34,946 nucleotides of DNA from JBEBGV01 sp040081265 (GCA_040081265.1 JBEBGV010000050.1:1-34946), one strand, 5' to 3'; shown: positions 8,262-16,831, counted from the first letter of the stretch. Notes: generated by a model not told the origin, from the letters alone. Numbers and translations: made by a program.

Positions 8262-8969
8262 TCAGAGGGTCCGAAAGCGCTCCGCCATGAGCACCCGAAG
8301 AGCGTGAACGCCGTCCCGCCAGCCAATCTTCTTGCCCTCGGCGCGTGAACGCGCGTCGAAGCGCACCGGAATTTCCTGAATCTGGTGGCCATGCCGCAGC
8401 AACCGCGCCGTGATCTGGGCCTCGATGTCAAACCCGTTGGCCGTCAATCTCAACGAGCGGGCCACATCCGTGCGCATCACCTTGTAGCAGGTCTCCATGT
8501 CGCTCAGCGCCGAACCGAACAGCAGATTGGTGACGCCGGTCAGCATCCGATTGGCCACCACCGTCATCGTGGGCACACCCGAGGCAGGGATGAGGAACCT
8601 GGAGCCATACACCACCGACGTGCCGCCTGCCAGAATGGGGGTCACCAGCGTCGCGATCTGTTGCGGATCGAGCTCGAGATCGGCGTCCTGAATGGCAACA
8701 ATCGATCCTCGTGCCTGCGTCAGTCCCAGGCGTAGCGCGCTGCCCTTGCCGCCGTTGCGGACCGCCTCGATCACGTCAACGGGCAGGCCGGCGTCGAGGG
8801 CAGACCGGAGGACGTCCTGTGTTCCATCGGTCGACCCATCATCCACCACCAGGATCTCGCGATCCAGGGGCAGCGAGATCTCGACCAGCCGTTCGAGCAC
8901 CTGCCGAATGGTTCGAACCTCGTTGAACACCGGAACGATGATCGACAGCAGGTCCGACCGATCGGTCAA
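8262..8969 (-). CDS. Family 2 glycosyltransferase, polyprenyl-phosphate sugar synthase-like
   Basis: 235 residues, GT-A fold. N-terminal SIIVPVFNE (9-17), VVDDGSTDGT (41-50; D43, D44 bind the nucleotide sugar) and the DxD-like QDADLELD (D95, D97) are GT2 hallmarks. The length and the absence of C-terminal membrane helices resemble dolichyl/polyprenyl-phosphate mannose synthases (DPM1-like) that charge a lipid carrier at the inner leaflet. Its ATG overlaps the stop of the upstream secreted-protein gene by 4 bases (ATGA), so it is the last gene of the folE operon. Donor and acceptor are unknown. Confidence 0.85.
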   Translation of the reverse strand: MTDRSDLLSIIVPVFNEVRTIRQVLERLVEISLPLDREILVVDDGSTDGTQDVLRSALDAGLPVDVIEAVRNGGKGSALRLGLTQARGSIVAIQDADLELDPQQIATLVTPILAGGTSVVYGSRFLIPASGVPTMTVVANRMLTGVTNLLFGSALSDMETCYKVMRTDVARSLRLTANGFDIEAQITARLLRHGHQIQEIPVRFDARSRAEGKKIGWRDGVHALRVLMAERFRTL

Positions 8970-9637
8970 CGGCGTCTGGGCGCTGGGCGTGCGGGGGCGG
9001 GTGGGCGGTACTCGAGGCTGACGCGACTTACGACCGCAACCGGTCGGCCGGGCGACCTGAACTCGTCGACGCCATCTGGACGGATAACCGTCAGCTTCTC
9101 GCCAAGAATGCTCACCGCGGTCTCCTCTGCCGGAATCACCACGCTGATGTTTTCGGCTCCGGTCGGAGCGACGGCCTTCACCTGGCCCGGCACCGTTTCT
9201 GCCGAGATGCGCTCGATCAAATCGGCAGCCGTCCGGAACTCGTTCTGGACGACAAACCTGGACAGCAACGTGTTGTCGGCCGTGAGTACACCGATAGTCG
9301 CGGTGTATCGCCGATACCCGCGGCCGGTCTTGATCAGTTCCTCGGAATACAGGTGCCGGTTATGGAGCTGGAACGACAGCGTGGCCGGACCGGAATGCGG
9401 TGGCAACTTGATGATGATGCCTTCCGCCTGATCGCGTCCGGTCATCACGTCGCAGTACACCCTGCGGGTCTGCACGCCTGTTCCCAGGGGAGATGGGCAG
9501 TCGAGCGCCACCTCTATTGTCGTGAGCGCCGGTGGCGTCGGCGCAGCTGTCGCTCGCGGCGCCGTCCGACGAGCCTGTCCCGCGACCGGTGCACACAGCA
9601 CCGCGCATCCAGCCACGACGATCAGTAAGCGCCTCAT
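8966..9637 (-). CDS. Secreted protein of unknown function
   Basis: 223 residues. I do not recognise the family. The start is ATG 9637 because it opens a good signal peptide (MRRLLIVVAGCAVLCAP, cleavage near AGQA) and overlaps the folE stop as ATGA. A longer open frame reaching 9988 only reads through folE out of phase. The mature part begins with a Thr/Ala/Pro-rich linker, then a beta-rich region with two cysteines (DCPSP and VYCDV) that could pair. Residues roughly 120-195 contain FRTAADLIERI and alternating hydrophobic strands. The tail is Pro/Ala/Arg-rich. It lies between folE and a GT2 gene with 4-base overlaps on both sides, so the three are probably translated together, but no biochemical link is obvious. 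Confidence 0.75.
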   Translation of the reverse strand: MRRLLIVVAGCAVLCAPVAGQARRTAPRATAAPTPPALTTIEVALDCPSPLGTGVQTRRVYCDVMTGRDQAEGIIIKLPPHSGPATLSFQLHNRHLYSEELIKTGRGYRRYTATIGVLTADNTLLSRFVVQNEFRTAADLIERISAETVPGQVKAVAPTGAENISVVIPAEETAVSILGEKLTVIRPDGVDEFRSPGRPVAVVSRVSLEYRPPAPARPAPRRR

Positions 9638-10230
9638 TCGCTGACACACGCGAGCGACTCGGCAGCCCCTGTCGAGCGGGTGGCGCCGCGCAGCTTGATC
9701 AGTTCCAGGAACTCGAGGCGGGTGCGGGCGTTGTCGCGGAACGCACCGAGCATGGCGCTGGTGACGGCGCAGGAATTCTGCTTTTCCACGCCACGCATCG
9801 ACATGCAGAGGTGCGTTCCCTCGCACACGACCGCCACGCCCAGCGGATTGAGCTTCTCGCGAATCGTCTCCGCGATTTGATTGGTCATCCGTTCCTGAAT
9901 CTGCAGGCGCCGGGCGAACACGTCCACCAGCCGCGGAATCTTGCTGAGGCCGATGACACGCGTGCGCGGGATATAGGCGATGTGACACTTTCCGAAGAAC
10001 GGCAGCAGGTGATGTTCACACAGGCTGTAAAAATCGATGTCCTTGACGATCACCATCTCGTTGTAGTCGACGGTGAAGAGCGCTTCGTTCAGCACCTGAT
10101 CGATGTCGGCGTCATAGCCGCTCGTCAGGAATTTCAGCGCCCGCTCGACGCGTGCGGGCGTCCGGAGAAGACCCTCGCGCTCGGGGTCTTCACCCAGCTC
10201 GATCAGCAGTTGGCGCACCAGTTCCTGCAT
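9634..10230 (-). CDS. folE: GTP cyclohydrolase I
   Basis: 198 residues, a typical bacterial length. Catalyses GTP to 7,8-dihydroneopterin triphosphate, the first step of folate (and other pterin) synthesis, as a cytoplasmic decamer. The zinc ligands are Cys71 and His74 in LCEHHLLPF and Cys142 in HLCMSMRG. The substrate region GKCHIAYIP and the C-terminal GAFRDNARTRLEFLELI are also present. It is first in a minus-strand operon and its TGA overlaps the next ATG. A TACAAT element (10242-10237, minus strand) ends 6 nt before ATG 10230 and no Shine-Dalgarno is seen, so the transcript may be leaderless. Confidence 0.97.
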   Translation of the reverse strand: MQELVRQLLIELGEDPEREGLLRTPARVERALKFLTSGYDADIDQVLNEALFTVDYNEMVIVKDIDFYSLCEHHLLPFFGKCHIAYIPRTRVIGLSKIPRLVDVFARRLQIQERMTNQIAETIREKLNPLGVAVVCEGTHLCMSMRGVEKQNSCAVTSAMLGAFRDNARTRLEFLELIKLRGATRSTGAAESLACVSE

Positions 10231-10236
10231 GATCCC

Positions 10237-10259
10237 ATTGTAATGCGTGCGGGTACAAT
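10237..10259. promoter_or_regulatory. Divergent back-to-back -10 elements forming an inverted repeat
   Basis: ATTGTA (10237-10242) and TACAAT (10254-10259) are perfect inverse copies 11 bases apart. Read on each strand they give TACAAT, a good -10 hexamer, 6 nt from folE (minus) and 12 nt from the MFS start (plus). Two polymerases could not occupy both at once. Confidence 0.45.
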
Positions 10260-10271
10260 CAATTCACGTCG

Positions 10272-11558
10272 GTGCGATTCGCCCATCCGTCCCTGGCTGC
10301 CCTGAGACACCGCAACTTCCGTCTCATCTGGATCGGCCTCTTCCTGTCGTTCATCGGCTCGTTCATGCAGAACGCCGCCCTGCTGTGGCACGTCTCGCTG
10401 CTGGTGCCGCCCGACCGCAAGGGCCTCGCCCTCGGCATCGTCGGGCTGTCGAAGTTCGTGCCGATCGTTGCGTTTTCGCTCTTCAGCGGTGTGGTCGCCG
10501 ATGCGTGGGATCGCCGACGCCTCATGCTCTTCACACAGGTCGGGCTTGCCGTCGTCGCGCTGGCGTTGTCGGCACTCACCCTGACTGGTCTGAGCGCGGT
10601 GTGGCCCCTCTACGTTCTGGCCGCGACTGGTGCGGCCGTCGGGGCCTTCGACTTACCTGCCCGCCAGGCGCTCGTCCCCATGCTGGTTCCGCGCGCAGAC
10701 CTTCCCAGCGCTATCAGCCTCAACACAATCATGGTGCAGGCGGCGTCGGTCCTTGGTCCCGCGCTGGGAGGACTGCTCATTGCAACCAGCGGGGTCGCCG
10801 GGGTCTACGTCGTCAATGCAATCTCATTCGCTGCCGTCATCGTGGCCCTTCTGATGATGCGGGAGGTGCCCGACGGACCGGCCGCCAGCGGCGGCAGGGA
10901 CAGCGTCTCCTGGACGGCAGCCCTCGAGGGCCTCAGGTTCGTCTTCCGCTCCCCGCTCATCCGCTCGACCATGCTCCTGGATTTCTTTGCCACGTTCTTC
11001 TCGTCGGCCAGCGCCCTGCTGCCGATTTTCGCGCAGGACATCCTGAACCTCGGGCCACGTGGCTACGGCTGGCTGTATGCGGCTCCGGCGGTCGGTGCAA
11101 CCGTCATGAGCACGGCAATGGTGTTTCTGACCGACCGCATCCGCCGACGCGGACCCACCCTCATCTGGGCGGTCCTGGGCTACGGCGTCGCGACGATTGG
11201 ATTTGGCCTGTCGCACACCTTCTGGCTGTCTTTCCTGTGCCTCGCGCTCACGGGCGTCACCGACACGGTCAGCATGATCATCCGCAACATCGTCCGTCAG
11301 CTCGAAACGCCGGACCGGCTGCGCGGCCGCATGGCTGGTATCAACATGGTGTTCTTCGCCGGCGGACCGCAACTCGGCGAAGTGGAGGCGGGGCTGGTCG
11401 CCAACTGGTTCGGGGCACCGTTCTCGGTGATCACCGGCGGGATCGGCTGCCTGCTGACCACCGGGGGGATCGCGGCGGTGACTCCCGAACTGCGGTCGTA
11501 CCGTACCTCGCGGCAGACCCAGGGCACGGGCGAGCCGAAACCGACCTCCCCAGTCTGA
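10272..11558 (+). CDS. MFS transporter, EntS / MFS_3-like exporter
   Basis: 428 residues with about 12 hydrophobic segments and the usual MFS half-repeat. The N-terminal FAHPSLAALRHRNFRLIWIG is the common opening of MFS_3 (enterobactin-exporter-like) proteins. Loop 2-3 holds the motif GVVADAWDRRRLM, the acidic/basic MFS signature A. Substrates in this family range from siderophores to drugs, and nothing nearby identifies one here. The GTG start at 10272 is accepted because the motif-rich N-terminus begins there and it lies 12 nt after a TACAAT element. It is divergent from folE. Confidence 0.85.
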   Translation: MRFAHPSLAALRHRNFRLIWIGLFLSFIGSFMQNAALLWHVSLLVPPDRKGLALGIVGLSKFVPIVAFSLFSGVVADAWDRRRLMLFTQVGLAVVALALSALTLTGLSAVWPLYVLAATGAAVGAFDLPARQALVPMLVPRADLPSAISLNTIMVQAASVLGPALGGLLIATSGVAGVYVVNAISFAAVIVALLMMREVPDGPAASGGRDSVSWTAALEGLRFVFRSPLIRSTMLLDFFATFFSSASALLPIFAQDILNLGPRGYGWLYAAPAVGATVMSTAMVFLTDRIRRRGPTLIWAVLGYGVATIGFGLSHTFWLSFLCLALTGVTDTVSMIIRNIVRQLETPDRLRGRMAGINMVFFAGGPQLGEVEAGLVANWFGAPFSVITGGIGCLLTTGGIAAVTPELRSYRTSRQTQGTGEPKPTSPV

Positions 11559-11603
11559 CTTCTGGAGGCCAGGGCCTGTCGGATTCTGGCCCCACGTCGT
11601 GAT

Positions 11604-11638
11604 TTGTGCCGCTCCACCCGCGGCGCCTTGCGGCACAA
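11604..11638. promoter_or_regulatory. 9-bp inverted repeat overlapping the FAH-family promoter
   Basis: TTGTGCCGC (11604-11612) and GCGGCACAA (11630-11638) match perfectly across a 17-base spacer. The right arm overlaps the -10-like CACAAT (11634-11639) that lies 7 nt before ATG 11647. It may be an operator for the enzyme gene; alternatively it is a stem-loop ending the MFS transcript. Confidence 0.5.
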
Positions 11639-11646
11639 TATGCGCG

Positions 11647-12558
11647 ATGCGCTACGTAACATTCTCATTCAAGGATGATCGGACCCCGCGTCTTGGCGTG
11701 ATCGACGGGAGCGAGATCGTGGACCTGCAGTCGCTCTCCGCCGCCACAGGGTCTGGGCCCCTGCCAGCGTCACTGCTCGAACTCATCAAGCTCGGCCCAC
11801 CGCACTGGGCGCGGGTTGCCGAGATCCTGCGAACTGAGCTTCCGCGCCACGAAGGGGTGCGGCACGCGTTTGATGAGGTCCGGTGGCATCCACCACTGCT
11901 GCGGCCAGCCAAGAACATCGTCTGCCTCGGACTCAACTACGCGAGCCACGCGATCGAATCGGCGACCGCGCGCGGACGAGAACCCAAGATTCCCCAGGCG
12001 CCGGTGTTCTTCACCAAGGCGCCGACAGCGGTCAACGGGCCATTCGATGACGTCCCGGTTGATCGTGAGGTGACGCAACAGGTGGACTGGGAGGCTGAGC
12101 TTGGCGTGATCATCGGCGTCGGCGGCAAGAACATCGCGCGCAAGTACGCGTTGATGCACATCTTCGGCTACACGGCGATCAACGACATCACGGCGCGCGA
12201 TCTACAGGGTCGTCACCTGCAGTGGTTCAAGGGCAAGAGCCTCGATGGTTTCGCTCCAATGGGCCCGTGTGTGGTGACCGCCGACGAGTTCGGGGAACCG
12301 CAAAGCAAGCGCGTCACCCTCCGGGTGAACGGAGTCGTCAAGCAGGACGCGCTGACCAAGGACATGATCTTTCCAGTCGATCTGATCATCGAATCACTGT
12401 CACACGGCTTGACGCTCGAGGCCGGAGACATCATCTCGACTGGCACCCCCGAAGGGGTCGGCATGGGCCGTACCCCGCAGGAGTTCCTGAACGACGGAGA
12501 TGTCGTGGAAGTGGAAGTGGAAGGAATCGGCACGCTCAGAAACCGCGTGCGAGGCTGA
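11647..12558 (+). CDS. Fumarylacetoacetate hydrolase family protein
   Basis: 303 residues. The N-terminal domain (1-85) resembles the small FAH_N-type domain. The catalytic domain follows from PAKNIVCLGLNYASH (88-101). The metal triad is visible as Glu149 and Glu151 (DWEAELG) and Asp180 (AINDITARDLQ), and the C-terminal GDIISTGTPEGVGMGR is highly characteristic. The family includes 2-keto-4-pentenoate hydratases, isomerase/decarboxylases for homoprotocatechuate, and acylpyruvate or oxaloacetate-acting hydrolases, so a cytoplasmic step in aromatic or keto-acid breakdown is likely but unresolved. A longer frame begins at GTG 11599, but ATG 11647 fits homologue starts and the -10-like element better. 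A strong hairpin follows the stop. Confidence 0.9.
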   Translation: MRYVTFSFKDDRTPRLGVIDGSEIVDLQSLSAATGSGPLPASLLELIKLGPPHWARVAEILRTELPRHEGVRHAFDEVRWHPPLLRPAKNIVCLGLNYASHAIESATARGREPKIPQAPVFFTKAPTAVNGPFDDVPVDREVTQQVDWEAELGVIIGVGGKNIARKYALMHIFGYTAINDITARDLQGRHLQWFKGKSLDGFAPMGPCVVTADEFGEPQSKRVTLRVNGVVKQDALTKDMIFPVDLIIESLSHGLTLEAGDIISTGTPEGVGMGRTPQEFLNDGDVVEVEVEGIGTLRNRVRG

Positions 12559-12568
12559 ACAACACGTT

Positions 12569-12600
12569 GGGGAGCGGGCCCGGCGACGGGCCCGCTCCCC
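12569..12600. terminator. Strong GC hairpin between convergent genes
   Basis: A perfect 13-bp stem (GGGGAGCGGGCCC with its complement) closes a 6-nt loop at 12582-12587. It lies between the FAH-family stop (plus) and the PQQ dehydrogenase stop (minus), so it can serve both. There is no clear U-tract on either side. Confidence 0.75.
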
Positions 12601-12612
12601 TGCCTGCAAGGG

Positions 12613-14790
12613 TTAACGCGCGCGGTTCGGGACCAGCCGATCCGGTAATTCAAACACCCAGACCGCCGCCCCGCGATCCGGCGGATTCTTGATTTCGGGC
12701 ACCAGCGCCGGGAATGTCGCGGCCTGTGCACCGCCATTGCCGACCACGACGGCGATGTACTGTTTACCGTTGACCGTGTAGCTGATCGGGGCCGAGTTGG
12801 GCACGTCATTGAGACGAACCCGCCACAACTCCCGACCGTTGGTATCGTCGTAGGCCGCAAACACCCGGTCGAGCGCGCCAGCGAACACGACGCCACCCGC
12901 CGTCGCGAGGACACCGGTTGACTGCGGCGCGCGCTGACGCATCATCCACACGGTCTTCTTTGTTTCGAGGTTGATGGCCTGCACGCGCCCGTACTTGCCA
13001 TCGCTGTCGGGACGTGGACGCAGTGTCCAGCGGACGCCGGTTGAGAGGCTCCCGCGTCCACCTGGCGCAACCGGGATCAAGTCCATGCAGGCCTCAACGA
13101 GGCTGACAAACAGCACCTTGGTGTCCGGATTGTATGACTCCGGCAGCCAGTTCTTGGCGCCGCCGGCGTGCGGGCAGGTCGTGATCGTGTCGCCTCCGCC
13201 GGGGATCAATCGAGGGTTGATCTTCTTGGCGCCAGTCACCGGGTCGATGCCAATCACGACGTCCTGCACACCCAGATCGACCGAGAACGAGTACTTCCCG
13301 GTGTCAGCTTCGACAACGTCGAAGATCGCCTGCTTACCGCCTGTCGCCACCAGCGTCTTGCCGGTTGGTGACGTCTTGAGGAGCATGCGTCCGAATGACC
13401 AGTCGTAATCCCACTGATCGTTGGGCTGGTGCTGGAAGTGCCAGACCAGCTTGCCTGTGTCCGGGTTGAGCGCAATCGTCGCGTCGGTGTACAGAAGGTC
13501 GTTGTTCTGGCCCGCTACCAGGTTGCGGTAGGGCCCCGTGTCGTAGGTCTGGGCAACGCCAAAGTAGAGCAGATTGCTCGCCGGGTCGTAGCTGCCGGGT
13601 ACCCACACCGAGCCGCCCGCGCGCTTGTCGTACGGCACGCCGTTCCAGGTGTTGCCACCGGGTTCGTTTTCCTTCGGAATGGTGTTGAAGCGCCAGGCTT
13701 CTGCACCGGTGTTCACGTCGAGCGCGACGATATAGTTGCCGCCGCCGGCACGTCCGGTGGTGCTGGCGATGACTTTGCCTTTGGCAACGGTCACACCTCC
13801 AGTCAGGCCAAATCCAGCTTTCTGGTCGGCGATGGCCTTATCCCAGACCACACGGCCGGTCCTGGCATCGAGCGCCACGATGTGGACGTCAGAGGTCCCC
13901 GTAAAGACCTTGTCGCCGTACAGGGCAATCGAACGTTTCACGCTGGGATTGATGCCGGTCGGCAGACGCCGCGAGTATTGCCAGAGGAGGTCACCGGTCG
14001 CAGCGTCGAGGGCCTGCACCTTGTCGCCGTAGGCATGGAGAAACAGCACGCCGTCGTGGAAGAGCGGGGTCCCTTCGTTGGGGCCGTTTGGCAGCGACCA
14101 TGACCACGCCGTCCGGAGCTCGGCGACGTTCTGTCTGGTGACCTGGCGGAGCGGGCTGAAACCGACGCCGTCGTATCCGCGCCGCCACGTCAGCCACTCC
14201 CCCGCCGGCGGATTGGCGAGCAGTGCGTCGGTCACAGGCGTCAGTTTATCCAGAGGGTTTGCCCGCGTCGGAGGTGGTGGGATGGCCACACCGCCGGTCA
14301 GTCCGCCGCTCGGGCCGCCCACACCTCCAGGCAGCAGCATCGCCTTCAACTGCTCGGGATCCGAGGCCACCGGCTTGTCGGAGGCCACGAGCAGGTTCTG
14401 GGACATGAGATAGGCGAGCAGTTCGGCGTGCCTGGCCGCTCCCAGCGAGCCCGGCGCGGCCGGGGGCATCGACTCAATCTTGGCAAAGAGCTGATCGGCC
14501 GGGCGGCCGAACCATGCCTGTCGAAACTCGACCCCCTTCACCGGGGGGCCGAACTCACCATCATCGAGATTCGGGCCATGGCATGACGCACACGTCTGTG
14601 CGAAGGTCGCCTGCCCCGCGGTGGCCTGGGCCGTTGTGAACGATGGGGCAACCAGCGCCTGCGCCTGAAGACGCGACACGAGCTGCGCGGCAAGCAGCAG
14701 GCCCGAGGCGACGACCACCGCGAGCCAGAGTGTGACGGGTCGATTCTGTGTACTCACGAAGCTCTTCTCCCTCTTGTTCCGAAACAGCAT
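12613..14790 (-). CDS. PQQ-dependent dehydrogenase with N-terminal cytochrome c domain
   Basis: 725 residues. A hydrophobic segment (about 20-38) exports or anchors it. Residues ~55-135 form a cytochrome c domain with CASCH (C67, C70, H71) and SMPPAAPGSL, whose Met is the likely sixth ligand. From ~195 (EWLTWRRGYDGVGFSPL) an eight-bladed PQQ propeller follows, with the repeated tryptophan-docking pattern (TGELLWQ-like, TGRVVWD, TGKLVWH). It should oxidise an alcohol or sugar in the periplasm and pass electrons to its own haem. Only four cysteines occur, two of them in the haem motif, so the vicinal Cys-Cys of methanol-dehydrogenase types is absent. Its ATG is 8 nt after the TMTC-like stop, with GGGGAG as RBS. 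Substrate unknown. Confidence 0.9.
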   Translation of the reverse strand: MLFRNKREKSFVSTQNRPVTLWLAVVVASGLLLAAQLVSRLQAQALVAPSFTTAQATAGQATFAQTCASCHGPNLDDGEFGPPVKGVEFRQAWFGRPADQLFAKIESMPPAAPGSLGAARHAELLAYLMSQNLLVASDKPVASDPEQLKAMLLPGGVGGPSGGLTGGVAIPPPPTRANPLDKLTPVTDALLANPPAGEWLTWRRGYDGVGFSPLRQVTRQNVAELRTAWSWSLPNGPNEGTPLFHDGVLFLHAYGDKVQALDAATGDLLWQYSRRLPTGINPSVKRSIALYGDKVFTGTSDVHIVALDARTGRVVWDKAIADQKAGFGLTGGVTVAKGKVIASTTGRAGGGNYIVALDVNTGAEAWRFNTIPKENEPGGNTWNGVPYDKRAGGSVWVPGSYDPASNLLYFGVAQTYDTGPYRNLVAGQNNDLLYTDATIALNPDTGKLVWHFQHQPNDQWDYDWSFGRMLLKTSPTGKTLVATGGKQAIFDVVEADTGKYSFSVDLGVQDVVIGIDPVTGAKKINPRLIPGGGDTITTCPHAGGAKNWLPESYNPDTKVLFVSLVEACMDLIPVAPGGRGSLSTGVRWTLRPRPDSDGKYGRVQAINLETKKTVWMMRQRAPQSTGVLATAGGVVFAGALDRVFAAYDDTNGRELWRVRLNDVPNSAPISYTVNGKQYIAVVVGNGGAQAATFPALVPEIKNPPDRGAAVWVFELPDRLVPNRAR

Positions 14791-14798
14791 CTGCTCCC

Positions 14799-16817
14799 CT
14801 ATTGGCGTACGACCGGAGCAGCGGCACCCGGGGTGCGCGCTGCCAGCAACCTCTGAACCGATTCGAGATTGATCCTGGCATCCCTGTTGTCCGGGTCAAT
14901 CGCCACAGCAGCCTGAAATTCCGACCGCGCATCCTCGTACTTCTTGAGGACCGCCAGGACACGGCCGAGCAGCAGATGGGCCCCGGAGTCATCCGGCCTC
15001 AGAACGACCACCTCGCGCATCGCATCTGCGGCCTCGTCGAACCGGTTCAACGCCGCCAGGGCGAACCCGAGGTTGCTCAGCGTGTCGGCCTGACCGGGTC
15101 GCACGCGCAGGGACTCGCGATACTCCACGATCGCCTGCGCCGGGTTGTTTTGCCGGAGCCGCAAATCGCCCATCAGGCGCCGGGCGCCCGCATGGTTAGG
15201 CACACGCTCCAGCAGCAGGCGCAGCTGCTCTTCTGCCTGCGGGAGTTTTTCCTGGTTCAGGAAAACACCACTCAGCATCTCACGCGCTGGAATGACCACG
15301 GTGTGCTCGGGCTGAGCTTTGATATACGCCTGCAGCGCGGCGACGCCATCCTCGACCTGCCCGGACGCCACCAGCTCTGTCCCCAGCGCGAAGAGCGCCC
15401 CGGGGTAGTCCTTCGCGGACTCCCGGAACTGAACCATCGCTTCCTCGTGGCGACCGGCTGCCACCAGCTCCGAGGCAAGCAGGAAGTGCCCGCGGCCGTT
15501 GGGCCAGCGCTCGACAATGGTCTGCGCCATGGTCAGCGGCGAGCGGTACTCGCGGTTACGCAGAAAAATGCCCGTCATCATCAATGCGCAGACCAGGGCC
15601 AGAGCCACGGCAGGGGCAAATCGGCGCGCTGACCCTCGCCCTGCCTCCGCACCGTCACGGCGCAGCAGCGCATCAACCGCCAGGACGGCAAGCAGCACCA
15701 GCGCCATCAGCGGCAGGTACATTCGACGCTCAGCCCCGACTTCGGTTGCAACGGGAACAACGCTGCTCGCTGGTGCCAGGGTGACGAAGAACCATGCCCC
15801 AAGAAGTCCGACAGCCGGCCACCGCCACAGGACGAACACGGTCAGCAGCCCAAGCGCCGCCACAAAGGCAAAGGGGGCAAGCACCGCAGCAAACGTGATC
15901 GGACCCGCCACACCGTAGTCGAGCACGAGCGCGTGCGGCCACACGGACAGGCCCAGATACCGTGTGATGAGCTGGGCCTGGTTCAGGAGATAAATCCACG
16001 ACGACACGCCGCTGCCAAACCCGGCGGTTGTCCTCGGCACGCTCCAGAGCAGCGCCGCCAGCACCAACCAGCTCGCGACCAGTCCAGTGTAGAGGCTGCG
16101 CCGCGACCACAATAGTTCGCGCCAGGAACCGTTCACCAGCAGCCGATCGATGAGCAGCACCATGACCGGTGCCGTGACCATCGACTCCTTGCACGCCATC
16201 CCCGCGAAGCAGGCCAGAACTGCCGTCACGGTCCATTTCACTTCCCCGGCCGGTTCATAGGCCCTGAGCGAGGCGTAGACCGTCAGGAGATAGGCGAGCG
16301 CCATCAGCGATTCGCTGCGCTGGGTCAGGTAGTTCACGACCTCGCTGTTGAGCGGATGAAGCGCCCAGAGTAACGCGGTTGCCAGTGCGAGGCTGTCGGC
16401 GTGCGCTGCCAGTCGCGGGGATACGCGCGGCAAGCCCAGCCCGCGGCGGATGACGCCGAAGAGCAACAACGCCACGCCAACGTGAATCGCGATGTTGGTG
16501 ACGTGATACCCGCGCACGCCCAGGCCATCGGTGGCGTAGTTGATGGCGAATGTCAGGTTCACCAGCGGGCGCCCTGCCACCGGCGTTTCGCGCGGAGGCG
16601 ACAGCGGACCCTGCAGCGGCGTCAGCGTCCTGATGCTGGCGTTGCTGACGATCGATGACTGATCGTCGAACAGAAGCGGGCTCGTCACGGCGGTGGAATA
16701 GGACAACACCGTCAGGACGAAGATCAGCAGCGGCCGCCATCCGATTCGCCGGCTCAGGGGCCGCACGAATGCCGGCGGTGGAGTGGGACGAGCTGGGGTC
16801 CGTGCTTTTCGAGTCAC
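14799..16817 (-). CDS. TMTC-like membrane protein with C-terminal TPR repeats
   Basis: 672 residues. The N-terminal ~410 residues are a polytopic membrane domain starting with a helix at 28-45 and an acidic loop FDDQSS (D51, D52), as in GT-C glycosyltransferases of the PMT/TMTC kind. Residues ~430-655 hold about six TPR units (for example NLGFALAALNRFDEAADAM and LLLGRVLAVLKKYEDA). TMTC proteins transfer mannose from a polyprenyl carrier to secreted proteins; that activity is inferred here. The tail is Ala/Pro-rich. The GTG start at 16817 is preferred because TATGAT lies 8 nt upstream and the ATGs nearby are out of frame. It is followed after 8 nt by the PQQ dehydrogenase. Confidence 0.75.
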   Translation of the reverse strand: MTRKARTPARPTPPPAFVRPLSRRIGWRPLLIFVLTVLSYSTAVTSPLLFDDQSSIVSNASIRTLTPLQGPLSPPRETPVAGRPLVNLTFAINYATDGLGVRGYHVTNIAIHVGVALLLFGVIRRGLGLPRVSPRLAAHADSLALATALLWALHPLNSEVVNYLTQRSESLMALAYLLTVYASLRAYEPAGEVKWTVTAVLACFAGMACKESMVTAPVMVLLIDRLLVNGSWRELLWSRRSLYTGLVASWLVLAALLWSVPRTTAGFGSGVSSWIYLLNQAQLITRYLGLSVWPHALVLDYGVAGPITFAAVLAPFAFVAALGLLTVFVLWRWPAVGLLGAWFFVTLAPASSVVPVATEVGAERRMYLPLMALVLLAVLAVDALLRRDGAEAGRGSARRFAPAVALALVCALMMTGIFLRNREYRSPLTMAQTIVERWPNGRGHFLLASELVAAGRHEEAMVQFRESAKDYPGALFALGTELVASGQVEDGVAALQAYIKAQPEHTVVIPAREMLSGVFLNQEKLPQAEEQLRLLLERVPNHAGARRLMGDLRLRQNNPAQAIVEYRESLRVRPGQADTLSNLGFALAALNRFDEAADAMREVVVLRPDDSGAHLLLGRVLAVLKKYEDARSEFQAAVAIDPDNRDARINLESVQRLLAARTPGAAAPVVRQ

Positions 16818-16825
16818 GGTCGTTC

Positions 16826-16831
16826 ATCATA
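16826..16831 (-). promoter_or_regulatory. -10-like TATGAT next to the TMTC-like start
   Basis: On the minus strand TATGAT ends 8 nt before GTG 16817, with no Shine-Dalgarno. This fits leaderless transcription of the TMTC-PQQ pair. Confidence 0.4.

Noticed and set aside
9638..9988. N-terminal extension of the secreted-protein gene to ATG 9988
   Set aside because: This part lies inside folE in another frame. The signal peptide starts at 9637 with an ATGA overlap.
11599..11646. Upstream GTG start for the FAH-family protein
   Set aside because: It adds 16 residues of hydrophobic/Pro sequence encoded by the inverted repeat, whereas homologues start near MRYVTF and a -10-like element precedes ATG 11647.
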